A stretch of DNA of 64,000 bases from Euryodendron excelsum (GCA_033060915.1 CM065383.1:14228501-14292500), one strand, 5' to 3'. Counted from the stretch's first letter, positions 10,291 through 22,090 are shown. The notes: generated by a model not told the origin, from the sequence alone. Made by a program: numbers and translations.

Positions 10291-11856
10291 CAAAAATGCA
10301 AACCGATTTCTTGGGCTTTCTCCCTCAAAAGCCCCGTGTCTAAATGTTTTCAAGCAGTTTTCCAAACTTTTTTCCAAAAGTTTCGCTTCAAAGCTTCAAA
10401 CCAGTTTCTCAGGCTTTCTCGTTCTAAAGCCTCGTTTCAAAGTTTTTCTAAAATCGATTTTTCAAGGTTTTCTCCTTCAAAAGAAATCCTACTCCTAAAA
10501 ATTTCTTACAAATGCGGTTTCTTCGGGCTTTCCATTTCAAAAGCCTTGTTCCCAGAAAGATTTGGCTTACCGAAAGGTTTTAAAGCTAACTGTTAAAATT
10601 TTTTGAAAAATTTCGGCAAAGTTTCGCCTTAAAAAGTCACGACCCCGAAATTAAACAAGTCACAAATACAGCCTGAAACATCGCAAACCATCAACTAAAA
10701 CAACCCCCTCCTCCAAAAACATGCATCCCATTCTCAAACGCAATTTTTAAGTCAATTTTTCAATCTTTTCAAATTTTCCTATTTCATCTACATTTCCAAA
10801 AACTGCACAAAATTTCCCGGAATGTGCAAGAATATCACTACAGTTTTCAAAAAATGTTTCATGATTTTTCAACCATCGACGAGATCCATTTTATAATTTT
10901 CTTCAATTTTTCCTATTTTTCGTAATCTCTAAAAATTTCAAAAATCAAAATTTTTCAAAAAATTACGAAACTTCATACGGTTGTTCTACATATTTTTCTA
11001 AGGTTCTCGGTGTAAAAATCCCTCAGAAAAAGTCAATGCCGAAGCCCGTAGAGGCAATTTTTCGAGTCTTGCAGAAAACCCACTTCCCTAAACACGCAAA
11101 ATCACTCGGAACGCACTCAAATCTCCACCAAATCACAAGAGCAATCCGATCATTGTGTTCTAAATGTCTTAAAGCATAAGATTATGCAGGTCATTTGCTA
11201 GAAACGGAGCTACATGCATCAAAATCAAAGGAATTTCCAAAAACTAACCTTTCGAATTCACCGGCAAAAACCAAGCTTTCCGACGAGAATCCGACAACGA
11301 CGGTGATCTTCGGCACGTGCCCGACGTCACCTAACACTCCTCTAACGATTCCCGAGCAAAATCCTTTGAAACCCTTTAGAGAAAATCTCAAAATCAACCG
11401 AAGACTCGAAAACGCAACACTGAAAACGCGAACCTGCTTTGTTAATATGCCACGGGCTGGCGCATGTAGCAAATGCGCTAGCACAAGAATCCAACTCGCG
11501 CATGAAAATGCCAAGTGCGCGCGTGCTACATGCGCTCGGCCCTTTAGCTTCTCGCCAAAATTGGTTTCGAGCTTCCAAAGGTCCAAATTTGCTCTTAAGG
11601 CTTTGTCAAAAGCTAAAAATCGAGCCTTTAACACTCACCGGCAGGAATCAATTGCCCCGGACCAAAATTTGTCAAGCTGGCAACTCGGTCCCCGACCTAG
11701 GCCTAAGACTTTTCGAACTCCAGGATCTTCCAAACTAGTAACCCACAAGAGGTTTCGAATCTTTCCAAAATTCACCGACAAGTCGTCCTTTCGATCGCCT
11801 CGCGACCAAAAAGGGATTCTTACTTTGTTATTTTTCTGTCTTCGGCGAGCAAAGCC
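10291..11856. other. Non-coding spacer before the 3' LTR, no gene recognised
   Basis: This is the TC-rich decayed continuation of the tandem array, then ordinary spacer. Open frames at 11191-11634 (minus) and 11195-11878 (plus) overlap one another almost fully, have no family motif, and carry Arg/Ser-biased composition, so I do not call them genes. A repeated GCGCATGTAGCAAATGCGC-like motif occurs around 11460-11530. Confidence 0.5.
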
Positions 11857-11873
11857 AGAAAAAGATGGGCAAC
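11857..11873 (+). promoter_or_regulatory. Polypurine tract (plus-strand primer site)
   Basis: AGAAAAAGATGGGCAAC lies directly before the TGTAAGCACC start of the 3' LTR. A purine-rich stretch ending in GGGCAAC next to the LTR is the expected priming site for plus-strand DNA synthesis in this type of element. Confidence 0.7.
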
Positions 11874-12037
11874 TGTAAGCACCCCATTTTTGCCCGTTCG
11901 GCAATCTCCGGCCTGACCGGGTTCGGTTTCCAACATCACAACACATGCAGGCTCAAGACGAGCCTTTCAATCTCCAATACAGGCAACTGGTCGTTTCTCG
12001 GGTCTACAAGGACCCGCTGGAGCCATAAGCACCATCA

Positions 12038-12376
12038 CTCCAGGTAGCTTTCCGGATCGGGCGGTCTCGGAAACCAACGCTATCCAGGTAGCTTCCCGGG
12101 ATAGGGCGATCTCGGGGACCAACACCTCATCAAATTCCAAACGGTTCACTTCTGGTGCCTGCTAGCCCACCAACGTAGAATGTTCGTCATTTGGTAGCTC
12201 TCCGAGACTGAGTATTCTCAGAGACTAACACCACCCTTCCAGGTAGCTTGCTAGGACCAGCCGTTCTCAGGAACCAATACCACCCCTACAGGTAGTTCCC
12301 TAAGAACAGGCGTTCTTAGAGACCAACACCACACATGTAGTTTTCTGAGACTGGACGGTCTCGTGAACTAACACCT
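12038..12376 (+). repeat. Imperfect tandem repeat in LTR, about 50-bp unit
   Basis: The pattern CAGGTAGCTT...GGTCTCGGGGACCAACACC recurs about six times (near 12048, 12090, 12191, 12241, 12290, 12333). Units differ in length and sequence. It sits near the start of the LTR, upstream of the TATA-like box. Confidence 0.65.
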
Positions 12377-12869
12377 AGGTCAACACCGGCACCTGCTAGC
12401 CCGACTCGGTGAAAAATGACCAAACCTACCCCTTGGGCCTCCAGGCACGTTTTGGGAAAGTTTAAAATCCCTCAAAACAATAAGTCCATCCTTCCAAAAT
12501 GTTACTAAACCATTAGGCGTCCCCCGCACGCCGTTTGGTCCAAATTGGGTCCTATTCCAGCCCACTCCGGTTAAAATGACCGTTTTGCCCCCGAGCGCTT
12601 CAGCACGGCACAAACCCTGCAGAACGGTAAAAGACTCTCCCAAAACTATCCCTGAACAACCCTACACACTTAACATAACACACCAAACCATTCCTGACCA
12701 TTTCCAGCCAACCCTGGTCAAAATGACCGTTTTGCCCCCAGAAGCCCAAATATGCCCCGAAACAGCACCAGCCTTGGGATTTCGAGCAGAGGATTTCACC
12801 ACACGCCCTTGTTTAGCTCAAGGAGGACCCTACGACACTAAACTCACACGGCTCGATAAAAGTTTCCTG

Positions 12870-13310
12870 GAGCGTCTCGCAAACGCTCCGCCTAAATTAT
12901 CTCTTCCCCCGATTCCCTAGTTATAACGCACCGTCAACTGACTTGATAAATGCGTAAATCAGGGAATTCTTGAAAGCTCGTCCATAGATCTTTCCATCGA
13001 TACGGCTCGATCGAATGGATCACTTCCTGAAGCCCTCCATAGTACGGTGCGAAAACAGTAACTTTCAGCAACCCCTAGAGTGTCTCGCAGACGCTCCGCC
13101 AAGGTTGACTTTTTCTCCGATTCCCTAATCAAAACGCATCGTCAAATGACTTGAAAAATGCGTAAATCTAGAAATTTCTAAAAGTATTTCCAGAGTACTT
13201 TCCATCGGTACGGTTCGATCGAATAGATCGCTTCTCGAAGGCCTCAATCACACGAAACGAAAACAGCCACTTTCAAACACCCAGGGAGCGTATCACAGAT
13301 GCTCCGCAAA
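12870..13310 (+). repeat. About 208-bp tandem duplication in LTR
   Basis: The mark GAGCGTCTCGCAAACGCTCC occurs at 12870, again as a variant at 13078, and a third, partial copy begins at 13287. The spacings are 208 and 209 bases. Each full unit also contains CGATTCCCTA, a GACTTGATAAATGCGTAAAT block and TTTCCATCG-TACGG-TCGATCGAA. The GAGCGT...ACGCTC part is itself a small inverted repeat. Confidence 0.75.
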
Positions 13311-13730
13311 AGTAACCTTTTTAGCACACTTCCCAAGACGATATCACTCACCTCCAAACATAATTCAAACTTTTTGAAAACATGAAAGCTCACCGGAAGC
13401 CTTGGGAGGATATCCCGAGTGCGACTGATTCCCCCGAAACCTTCTCGATTGACTCAATTATCGAGGCAAAGTTTGGATGAACCTTTCTGGTGATGGAGCG
13501 TATGCTACATGCGCTCAAATTTTAATCAGATCGACCAACTTTCGATCAACAGTCGAGATTTAACCAGTATATAGGGTGCCACGTGTCATTCTAGCAATGG
13601 AACAGTGAAGGCAAAACACTTAGGCTCTAATCATTCTACCAGTGTCACTCTAGAAACTCGAATCCTTACATATATTCCACCCCTCCAACATTTAGGCTAG
13701 ATTCTACCTCTCTCAAGCCTATACACTCCA

Positions 13731-13739
13731 TATAAAATA
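13731..13739 (+). promoter_or_regulatory. Candidate TATA box of the Tat/Ogre LTR
   Basis: TATAAAATA lies about 1.86 kb into the LTR, downstream of the tandem repeats and upstream of the pyrimidine-rich stretch from 13740. It is the only strong TATAAA match I saw in this part of the LTR. The transcription start is not shown by sequence alone. Confidence 0.45.
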
Positions 13740-14399
13740 CCTCATACACACTCCACTCTAGCCTTTCAAGCCCTCTTGAAGTCACTCAAGCTCTAATCAA
13801 GACATCCATTGAAGATTACAAGTGTAGTGAAGGTAAAAGGTGGTATCCCTTTTACATTTATGCTCTCCCCCACTCTTCTCTTCTCCCTCCTAGCCTACTT
13901 AGGCTATTCTCTATTTTAATCCCTATCTTCAACCCTCCTTTCTTGCATGCTTGAGCCAAGAGGGCTCTTAGATCATGCTTAGAGGAAAGCAAGTGAGAGC
14001 TACCGTGTATAGGGACCTCTCACTAGCCTACTTTAAGATGGTATGGCCTAGGAGCCCTTTGTTTATGTGGTGTAGCCTAAAAGTCTTGTATGTGAATCAT
14101 GACCCCTTGCATATTGCTACTTCGATCATGTCTTGTGTGCTTGGCTGTAATTTTTTTTTTATTGTCATGTTCCACAATGCTTGCATTGCTCTCAATTTTA
14201 TGCTATTTCTAAGCTCTATGTTTCTTTCAAAAATTGTTCTAAAAGTTGGTCCCCTGAAGTTTAGTGTGAGACCTTAGGAGTCATGCCTTAGAAAATCCCT
14301 CACTACCCCCTAATTCACACTTTTGCATCATTGCATCTCAACTTGCATAAAAGTTGCTTTCAAACTCTCTAATTTTCAAGGTTTCCATTCTCTCAAATT

Positions 14400-14645
14400 T
14401 AGTGGTTAAAATGGTCCCATGGAATCCTCTCTTGAGTGGTCTCCCTTTATATTGGCCGTAAGAACCCTAAATTGTTAGAATGGTTCCCTTTTCTCTTTAT
14501 GCTTGCCTAGGAATGATGTTCAAACCCTTTGATTTCTATGGTTCCTATTCTCTCAAGTTTAGTGGTTGGAATGGTCTCATGGAACCCTCTCTTGAGTGGT
14601 CTCCCTTTTGCTGGCCATAGGAATCCTCTCTTGATGGAATGGTTC
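14400..14645 (+). repeat. Duplicated about 160-bp segment in LTR
   Basis: AGTGGTTAAAATGGTCCCATGGAA at about 14400 is echoed by AGTGGTTGGAATGGTCTCATGGAA at about 14561. Both copies continue with CCTCTCTTGAGTGGTCTCCC and a GGCC-TA-G-AA block. This is a direct duplication with roughly 10 percent divergence by eye. Confidence 0.65.
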
Positions 14646-14993
14646 CCTTGAAAAATGGTTTTCAAAATCTTTCTCCAAAGATGATATTCAAAAATGCATT
14701 CTCTCCATCTTTACATCAAAAATGATTTTCCAAAAATTGCCATCATTATGTCGATTTTTGAAACCCCCACTCTTGTCAAGATAAAATGTTATAATGGCCA
14801 TGAGGAAACCTTCCTTGGAATGGTCTCCAATCACTAACCATATAAACCATACTCTTGGCTAAAGTCAAAATTTTCAAGGAAATGATCTTCAAAAAGATTG
14901 CCAACCAAAGTCCATTGCATATCATGTTTTGTTTTCAAAACTCTTTCCAAGAATGCATCAAAACAACTTTCAAAACCATTCTTCAATCTAATC

Positions 14994-15300
14994 TTAGATT
15001 AACTTGACCATAGTTATCCAACACTAGGTTAACTTGACCATAGTTGTCCAACCTTAGGTTAACTTGACCATTGTTATCCAACCCTAGGTTAACTTGACCC
15101 TAGTTATCCAATCCTAGGTTAACTTGACCCTAGTTACCTAATCCTAGGTTATCTTAACCCTAGTTATCTAACCCTTGGTTAATTTAACCCTAGTTGTCTC
15201 ACCTTAGGTTAACCTACCCCTAAGTCATCTTAACACTAGGTTAACCTAACCCAAGTTAGTCAACCCTAGGTCACCCCTAACCATAGGCCAACCCTACTTA
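14994..15300 (+). repeat. 30-bp tandem repeat in LTR, about ten copies
   Basis: Units of the form TAGGTTAACTTGACC / CTAGTTATCCAACCC follow one another about ten times and become more diverged towards 15300. The GTTAAC palindrome is kept in most units. It lies downstream of the TATA-like box, so it may be in the transcribed part of the LTR. Confidence 0.85.
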
Positions 15301-16745
15301 GGTTAGTATACTTCAAGGTTCCAACTCTTGAACCCTTTTCCAAAAGATAATTCAATTTTCAAACTATTCTCATAACCTATTTTTCCAAAGCCTCCTACTC
15401 TCTTGATTTCAAAGAAACCAACTCCATAAACTCTTCAAATGTTTCTACACTCCATCTTCAAGGCATTTCCAAAAATATTTTCAAAAGGTCACAAGCCTAA
15501 GGTGTCCCTAGCCCCCTCATGGTTAGGGATTCCAAGGACAAGTGATAAATCAAGAACAACATCTAAGGTTGTCCATATTAGGATTTCAAACTCTTAGCCA
15601 TTTTCAAAAACCAGTTTCAAAAACTAATTCATCAAAATATTCCAAAGTCATGCCTCCAAGGTTTTCAAAACAAGACTTCAAAAATACTTTCAAGTTCTCT
15701 CGAATCATGCCAAAGCATTTTTCCAAAACTCCCTTAAAGTCAATCCAAAAGTATTTTCAAAACACTTCACATCCAATTTCAAGTCAAAACTTCCAAAACC
15801 TCAAAGTGTCTTAAACTAATCCAAAGACCTCAAAGTGTCTTAAACTTTTTCAAAGACCCCAAAGTGTCTTCAAACCTTCCAAAGGCCCTAATACGCCTGT
15901 TTTCCATCGGGCTCTTGCCCGAACTACGAATGACCTGATTCTCGCCAAATGAGATACGTAGGCAACCTAAAATGGTGCGGTCATAACTTCTATTTCAACT
16001 CCAATCCCCTTTTTAAAAACCTTCAATCAATTCAAAGTTCTATCTCAAACCGTTCGAAACTCCCACGTTTTCAAACTCCTTCCAAAACTCGCATCATGCA
16101 TCATTCATCCAAAAGTGATGACTAAACCCTATTTTCAAAACTCTAAAAGTGGATATTAAGTGGACGATGGTAACCGGTTTTTCTAGTGAGTGAACAAAGG
16201 GTGATTAGACATGTAGGTACCGAAAGGGCGGGGTAGGGTGATGATCTTATGATATCTTCCCTACACGTAACCAACCCCCGGACCATAGATTTTTGTTTTC
16301 AAAAGACCAAAATGGAGTTATTTTCAAAAAGGGCTTAAATCTTTCCAAAGGTTGCCAAACAACCTATTTTCTTAAAATCCCTCTCTTGAGGAAGTTTTCA
16401 AAAATCTTTTTAAAAAAACCCTAAGTTTAATATTCGGATTAATGCTTAGTTTTAGGTGCCCTAACTCACCTTAATCAAGTTAGGTGGCGACTCCTATTTT
16501 TCTAAAAAGCCCTTAGTCAAATCAATTTTCAAACCTAGTCGCACTTGTCCTTCTAGGAGGATGAGTTCTAGTGATAGAGTTCCGTGCTTTAGGGTCTCCG
16601 AACCAAAAGGACCTTGGACACCCAAAAACTAGGGCGCGACATCGGTCATGTGGACCTAGCAGATTCTATATTGATTTCTTGGGAGTAAACAACTGTTGAA
16701 TAGTCATTTTTATTGATGATCCGTCGAATTACAATTAGGAGCCTT

Positions 16746-17820
16746 TCAAAAGTAATACTTCCTCAAATGCTCAACGTGCCACGGATGTGGTAATTCTTTG
16801 CTCTCTAGATTCTTCAATCTGTAGGTCCCTTTCTTGGTGCTGCCGATCACTTGGTAGAGGCCTTCCCAGTTAGGTCCGAACTTATCTTCCCTTGGATCTT
16901 TTGTAAATTGGTTGACCCTTTTCAAAACGAGGTCCCCCACCGAAAAGTCTTTCTGTCGGACTTTGGAGTTGTGGTATTAGCGCATCCTTTGTTGGTAAGA
17001 CGCTACCATTACACCTGCCTATAGCCTCTATTCTTCCAACAGATCTAGCTCCACATTCATAACCTCGTAGTTAGTCTCGGGGTCGTACTGCACCATCCTC
17101 GGGAGGCCGATCTCCATTGGGATGACAGCTTCGATGCTGAAGGTCAGTGAGAATGGCATCTGTCTCATAGACACTCTCTCCGTTGTTCTGTAGGACTAGA
17201 GGATGTTAGGGAGTTCTTCTGCCCACATGCCCTTGGCTTTCTCCAGCTTCGTCTTGAGGATCTTCAGGAGGGACCTATTCTTAACTTTGACTTGGCCGTT
17301 GGCCTAAGGATGCTCAGGGGAGGAAGCGTGATGACTGATTCCAAGGTCATTGCATAACTGGTTGAACTGTCTGCCTTTAAACTGCTTTTCGTTGTCCGTG
17401 ATGACAATTCTGGGGATTCTGAACTTGTAAACAATATTCTGCCACAAGAATTTCTTCATTTTCTCTTCGGTGATCGTCGATAGTGCCTCTGCCTCTGCCC
17501 ACTAAGTGAAATAATCGATAGCCACCATTGCGAACTTTCTCTGCCCCTTGCCCAATAGCAACGGCAATGGCCCCACAATGTCGATTCCCCGTTGGGTGAA
17601 GGGCCACGGGGTCTGGATCAAGGTTAGCTCTTGAGAGGGAAGCCTTAGGACGTTAACAGACTACTGACACTTGTCGCACATCTTCTTAGCGAGGGATCGA
17701 CCACCTGAGTGATTTTCGCAAACTCCTCATGAACCTCCCTCATCACGTGCACTGCCTCTTCCTCTGTGGCGTAGCGAAGCAACGGCAAAGTGTGCCCCCT
17801 CCTGTAGAGAACCCAGTTCT
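16746..17820 (-). pseudogene. Integrase of the minus-strand Retand-like element
   Basis: The zinc-binding CDKCQ is visible near 17665-17680. The core has DYFT near 17505-17520, TDNEKQF with its Asp codon at 17394-17396, and the NGQV segment at about 17286-17300. The C-terminus reads GDLVLKRVNQF...GPNWEGLYQV...LPHPWHVEHLRKYYF, ending at 16746. At the position of the third catalytic residue, 36 codons after the second Asp, the codon is AAA (Lys, plus positions 17286-17288) where the family has Glu. Several stops interrupt the frame. The enzyme would be inactive even without the stops. Confidence 0.8.
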
Positions 17821-18029
17821 GTATGAGGTTTGTGCTTGAACGGTACTGTATTCGCCTTGCTTCATTCTTGTCCTTAGGTTGGGCTCCGCTTTACAAGAAA
17901 CTTCTGATCTGGCTCATCCATGAAGTTGCAAGCTCGGTCTGGTTGACTCCTGGACTCTCGATGCTCGGTGAATCAAGAATCTTTATTGGGTTGTTCGAGT
18001 CTGGCTCGTTGGACGAGGCGATCCTGGCC

Positions 18030-18700
18030 AGCCGGTCTGCCTTTACATTTTGCCTTGGGACTCGCTCTAGTAGAATCTTTGTAAACCTCCTGGCTAAGCT
18101 CTTAGCCATTTGACAGTATTTTTTCATATTATCCGCTCTGGCCTCATACTCTCCCTAGACTTGCTCCACCACCAACTAAGAGTCGTTCACACAACTATCT
18201 GCTCGGCCCCCATTCGCTGAGCCATTCGGAGTCTTGCAATGAGGGCTTCATATTCGGCAATGTTGTTGGTGGCTGAGAACGTGAAACGGAGAGCACATTC
18301 GATCTTGTGACCGTTAAGAGTGACAAGGACCACGCCAGCACCGCTAGAATCATCAGTGGAGGAACCCTCAACGTTCAAGACCCAATGGCTATCGATGGTG
18401 TCGTCCCCTGGGTTGGTAGTGGGAGGGTTGTTGAATTCTGCGATAAAATCTATGGCAGCCTGCCCCTTAATCGCCAACCGGGGGCGGTAGTGGATGTCAA
18501 ACTGGTTGAGTTCGACTGACCATTTCACCAAGCTCCCTGACTTCTCTGGCTTGTGTAGAATGCTCTTTAAAGGCTGGTTGGTGAGTACCATGATCGTGTG
18601 GGCTTGGAAGTAGGGTCTCAAGCACCGAGCCACTACTACCAGTATTAGGGCCATAAGCTCCATTCGCGGGTATCGTTCTTCTGCCCCACGTAGTGCCCGA
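18030..18700 (-). pseudogene. RNase H and archaeal-type RNase H of the minus-strand element
   Basis: The open part 18187-18663 begins in the first RNase H (RCLRPYFQAHTIMVLTNQPLK, KWSVELNQFDIHYRPR) and runs into the second (HWVLNVEGSSTDDSSGAGVVLV, NNIAEYEALIARLRMA). The first RNase H begins upstream of this frame, in the interval 18664-18800. Downstream, 17891-18127 still encodes VPRQNVKADRLARIAS, the usual end of the second domain. In the second domain the first acidic position is Glu (NVEGS) where most relatives have Asp. Confidence 0.8.
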
Positions 18701-18810
18701 CTGGTGTAGTATACGGGCTTCTAGATTCTGCCATCTTCTCTGACGAGAGCTGAGCTCACCGCTATCGCCAAAATTGCTAAATACAAGAACAATTTCTCCC
18801 TCAGAACAAT

Positions 18811-19810
18811 TCAGCTGAGCAGCGGGACCGAGCTTAGGTATTGCTTGAGTTGGTTAAAAGCCGCTTTACTTTCTTCGGTCCACTCAAACGCCTTGCATAG
18901 AATTTTTAAGAAAGGCAGGCACTTATTAGTGGACCTAGAGTTAAACCTGTTCAAAGCTGCCACACGCCCTACCAACCTCTGAACATCGTTTTTTGTCCGA
19001 GGTGCTTGCATGTCAATGATGGCATGGATATTTTCTAGGTTCGCCTCAATCCCCCGGTGTGAGACCATGAAACCCAGGAACTTTTCCGAAGCTACACCGA
19101 AAGGCACACTTGGCCGGATTGAGTTTCATTTAGTACTTGCGCAGTGTTCAGAATGTCTCTTCGAGGTCTTGCAGGTGGCTGGTGGCTTCCTTGTTCTTCA
19201 CCAACATGTCATCTGCGTATACTTCCACATTGCGTCCAATCTGCGATTTAAACATGAGGTTGACTAGCTGTTGATATGTTGCCCCTGCATTCTTTAGTCT
19301 GAACGGCATGACGTTGTAGTAATAGAGCTTCCAGTCAATGATGAAAGCCGTATGCTCCTGGTTACGCTCGACCATCCGGATCTGATTGTAACCTGAAAAA
19401 CATCCATGAAGGTTAGCATTTCATACCCTGCCGTGGAGTCAATGAGAAGGTTAATCGTTGGTAGAGGGAACCCGTCCTTTAGGCAAGTTTTGTTCAGGTC
19501 AGTGAAGTCAACGTACAATTGCCACTTTCCGTTGGACTTGTTCACCATGACGACGTTGAAGAGCTAGGTGGGGTATTGCACTTCTCTTATGAACTTCGCT
19601 TGAACCAGCTTCTCACTTCTTCATCCACATCATCATTCCTTTCTGGCGCGAAGTTCCTTCTCTTTTGTTTGACCGGCCTGGCCTTGGGATCGATTTCAGG
19701 TAATAAGCTGCTACTCGTGTATCAATATCGGGCATGTCCTCGTGAGACCAGGCGAACACATCAATATTTTCCCTCAGGAACCTCCGCAACTCTTGCTTCA
19801 ACTCCTCTAC
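18811..19810 (-). pseudogene. Reverse transcriptase of the minus-strand element
   Basis: In minus-strand order: DVFAWSHEDMPDID (19613-19801), NKSNGKWQLYVDFTDLNKT and [10 protein letters not shown] (19294-19548), then after a frameshift [20 protein letters not shown] and YADDM (19148-19375), then FLGFMVSHRGIEAN and LVGRVAALNRF (18811-19107). The active site reads YADD where relatives have YVDD; both catalytic Asp residues are kept. At least two frameshifts are needed to connect the motifs. Confidence 0.88.
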
Positions 19811-19846
19811 TGCGGCTGCCCCAATTTTTACTGTTCTGTTCTGCCC

Positions 19847-20360
19847 TTAAGCACCGACGGGAACATCTGTGAGCTCTTCTGCTGGCTCGCCCCTTCTGAC
19901 TTCTTCTTCATCCCTTGGCATGAGCTCTTCGATGACTAGTGTTTCTTTGCTAGCTTCCTCGAAAGGGGAAGCCATGTAACATTCTCGGGCCTCCTTTTGG
20001 TCGCCTCTTGCGCACCCAACCCCAGTCTCGGTCAGGAACTTTATCCTGAGGTGGTAGGTGGACATGACAACTTTGAACTTGTTCAGAGCCGTTTGTCTAA
20101 TAATGGCGTTGTAGGCAGACGGACAGTCTACCACCAAGAAATGGATCATTTTTGTTGCTCGATGTGGTTCCTCTCCCAGGGTCACCGGAAGGACGATGGA
20201 CCCGAGGGGAACTACCTGGTCCCAGTAAAGTTGACCAGGGGAGAGTTGACTGGCTATAAGTTCTCCTTTTCGATTTGCATTTTCTCGAAAGCCCCCCAGA
20301 ATAGAATATTTTCTGAGTTCCCGCTGTTAATCAGGACTCTCTAGGTTTTGAAGTTGGAAA
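19847..20360 (-). pseudogene. Aspartic protease of the minus-strand element
   Basis: The active-site strand reads V-L-I-N-S-G-N-S at about 20310-20340. The family has VLIDSGSS, so the catalytic Asp is Asn here (codon on plus positions 20326-20328), a single G-to-A change. The C-terminal half, on 19847-20185, keeps LVVDCPSAYNAIIRQTALN, STYHLRIKFLTE and RGDQKEARECYMAS. The protease could not be active. Confidence 0.75.
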
Positions 20361-20399
20361 TCACCGAAGATACGACTAAGGGTCATCGTGTGGTTGATG

Positions 20400-22068
20400 C
20401 AGCTTGGTGGCTTCTTCCTTTGTGAATGTGATCACGAGGCCTTCGGTCTTTGTCTTCTTGGTGGGCACCCAGACCAGTATCACTTCTGCCTCAGTACAGA
20501 TGTTCCGAACGTGCTTTTTACGTGCTGAACAGGACTCCCCTCCTCCTGTGAACCCCCCCGACTATGACCCTTATTTCCCCAATGGGCTGGGTGGTTGTTT
20601 CGGCTCGCGCCGGGCTACGTCAATCACTCCTCGTCCGGTCTCGGCCCGTGACATATTAGCTAAGCCTGCCTTGCTTTATCAGATCCTTGATCTGTTGCTT
20701 CAAGTAAAGGCAGTCTTCCGTGTCATGCCCGTGATCGCGATGGAACTAGCAGTACCTCTTTCTGTTCCTCATGCTAGAGGGTGTCTTCAAACGCTCGGGC
20801 CATTTTAGGTCCGAGTCGTCCCTTATCTCCATCAGGACATCCTTCAACCTCGTTGTGAGGGGGGTGAACACTCGGTCTAGCCCACGACAGTGCTCTCATC
20901 TCTCTTCTCCTCGGCTCCGTGCCTGGCTATCGGTCCTATTTGTCTTATTTTCCCTTTCCTCGTTCGAGGTACCACCCGACCTCTTCTTATCTACGTGCGA
21001 GCTACTCCCTCCGTCATTTTCTCGCCTAGAGGTCACAGCGTCTTCTGCATTCATGTGCTTCTAAGCTCGAAACATCAGCTCGACCATATCCTGGGGTGGG
21101 CTCTTTGACAAAGAGAAGAGGAGTTTCCTAGTTCTTATGCCGCTCACGAACACCATGAGGGCCACCTTATTGTCTATGTTATCTACTACTAGAGTCTCCT
21201 GATTGAATCTCCCCACGTACTCCCTTAGCGTCTCTTCTTTATTTTGTCTCATGGTTAATAGGTGCGCTGCTGGCCTTCTTTGCCTCTGTGCCCCAATGTA
21301 GTGGCTCACAAAGAGTTAGCTAAGTTCCGTATAGGTGGAGATCGTTTATGGCTTGATCTTGTTGAACCAAGTTCGTGCTGAACCCTTCAATGTGATGGGA
21401 AAAGCTCTGCACAAGATCTCGTCTGGCACTGCTTGCAGGTGCATGAGTGCCCTAAATGTCTTCAAGTGGTCCACCGGATCTTTGGAGTCGTTGAACGCAT
21501 CCACAGTCTGCATCTTGAACTTCAAGGGAAGTGGGTAGTCCATCACCTTCTGGGTGAATGGCAAAGCTGTTCTCCCAATGAGCGCATCCACCATGTTCAG
21601 AGCCTTGGCCTCTAGAGCGGCCAAGACCCCCACCATCTGGGCTTGCATGGCCCTCAGTTGTTCGTCCTAAGCATAGGAGCTTTTCAGTTTGTCGCCTACC
21701 ATCTCCGTTCTTGATGTGGTTGCATGGCTGGTTTGTGCTTTCTCGATGTAGGGCTCACAGCGTAGGAGTGGGTCCTTAACCCGTCCTCCATTTTCGTTCT
21801 TGTTTTCGTTGCCGTTGGGGGGAATGGAAGGCTTTTTGTAAACCTCATGATCCTCCCGTTCCACTGCTAACAGGGCAGTTGGCGGTGGAATCCCTCTAGA
21901 TGGAGCTGAAGCTTGTTGGAGCAACTCTACATTTTGGTAAGCCAACTGTTGTATGCTGGCCATCATGTCAGCCACCGTCTTCTCCAAGGCGGCTATCTTC
22001 TCTGCACTTGAATCTGCCATTGAGCTTCCTTCAGAGTGAGTGCTAATCCCAGACTTAGTCAAGACCAT
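20400..22068 (-). pseudogene. gag of the minus-strand Retand-like element
   Basis: The start codon at 22066-22068 begins MVLTKSGIS, matching the MVITRSGT start of the related element at 24912. A coiled N-terminus (EKIAALEKTVADMMASIQQL) follows. After a TAG at a position where relatives have Trp (WDEQL), the frame 21346-21648 carries the gag core PLPLKFKMQTVDAFND...HLQAVPDEILCRAFPITLKGSARTWFNK. The piece at 21061-21309 gives EETLREYVGRFNQETL and KVALMVFVSGI. Beyond that the reading is broken; a zinc-knuckle-like segment probably lies near 20700. Confidence 0.8.
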
Positions 22069-22090
22069 GAAAAGTCATGAGAATAGTAGT

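Larger units (their letters stand above)
1..16641 (+). mobile_element. Tat/Ogre-type Ty3/gypsy LTR retrotransposon, 5' end outside window
   Basis: The order of parts, read on the plus strand, is a gag-like remnant, pre-protease region, protease, linker, reverse transcriptase, RNase H, a second archaeal-type RNase H, integrase, an antisense ORF, a tandem-repeat spacer, a polypurine tract and a long 3' LTR. The double RNase H marks the Tat lineage. The 4.77-kb LTR and its TGTAAGCACC start fit Ogre-like members. The 5' LTR and primer-binding site must lie to the left of the window. The retrotransposon gag core is not seen between the gag-like start and the pre-protease region, so this copy probably carries an internal deletion. 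Every pol domain is interrupted by stops or frameshifts. The 3' LTR ends inside a minus-strand element, which implies nested insertion. Clade naming beyond Tat is inference. Confidence 0.85.
11874..16641 (+). repeat. 3' LTR of the Tat/Ogre-type element (4768 bp)
   Basis: It starts TGTAAGCACCCC just after the polypurine tract and ends GGGCGCGACA. After 16641 the sequence changes to the post-integrase region of a minus-strand element. The start matches the LTR start seen again at 63869. The LTR has several internal tandem repeats and a TATA-like box at 13731. The GTGGCGACTCC at about 16486-16496 resembles an LTR-end/primer-site motif but lies 145 bp inside; I treat the terminal CA at 16640-16641 as the true end. 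The 5' copy is outside the window, so the ends are not confirmed by alignment. Confidence 0.75.

Noticed and set aside
9328..10596. Long plus-strand ORFs rich in Lys, then Phe/Ser/Lys (up to 238 codons)
   Set aside because: They come from the purine tract and the 97-bp tandem repeat that lacks stops; all three frames are open and no domain is present.
11191..11946. Overlapping ORFs on both strands (147 and 227 codons)
   Set aside because: Both strands are open over the same bases, composition is biased, no family motif is present, and the region lies in retroelement spacer just before the polypurine tract.
16486..16641. GTGGCGACTCC taken as a primer-binding site, making 16486 the LTR end and the rest a leader
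   Set aside because: The next 145 bp end in GGGCGCGACA and then switch to another element. A terminal CA at 16641 explains the junction with one insertion and needs no tandem element.
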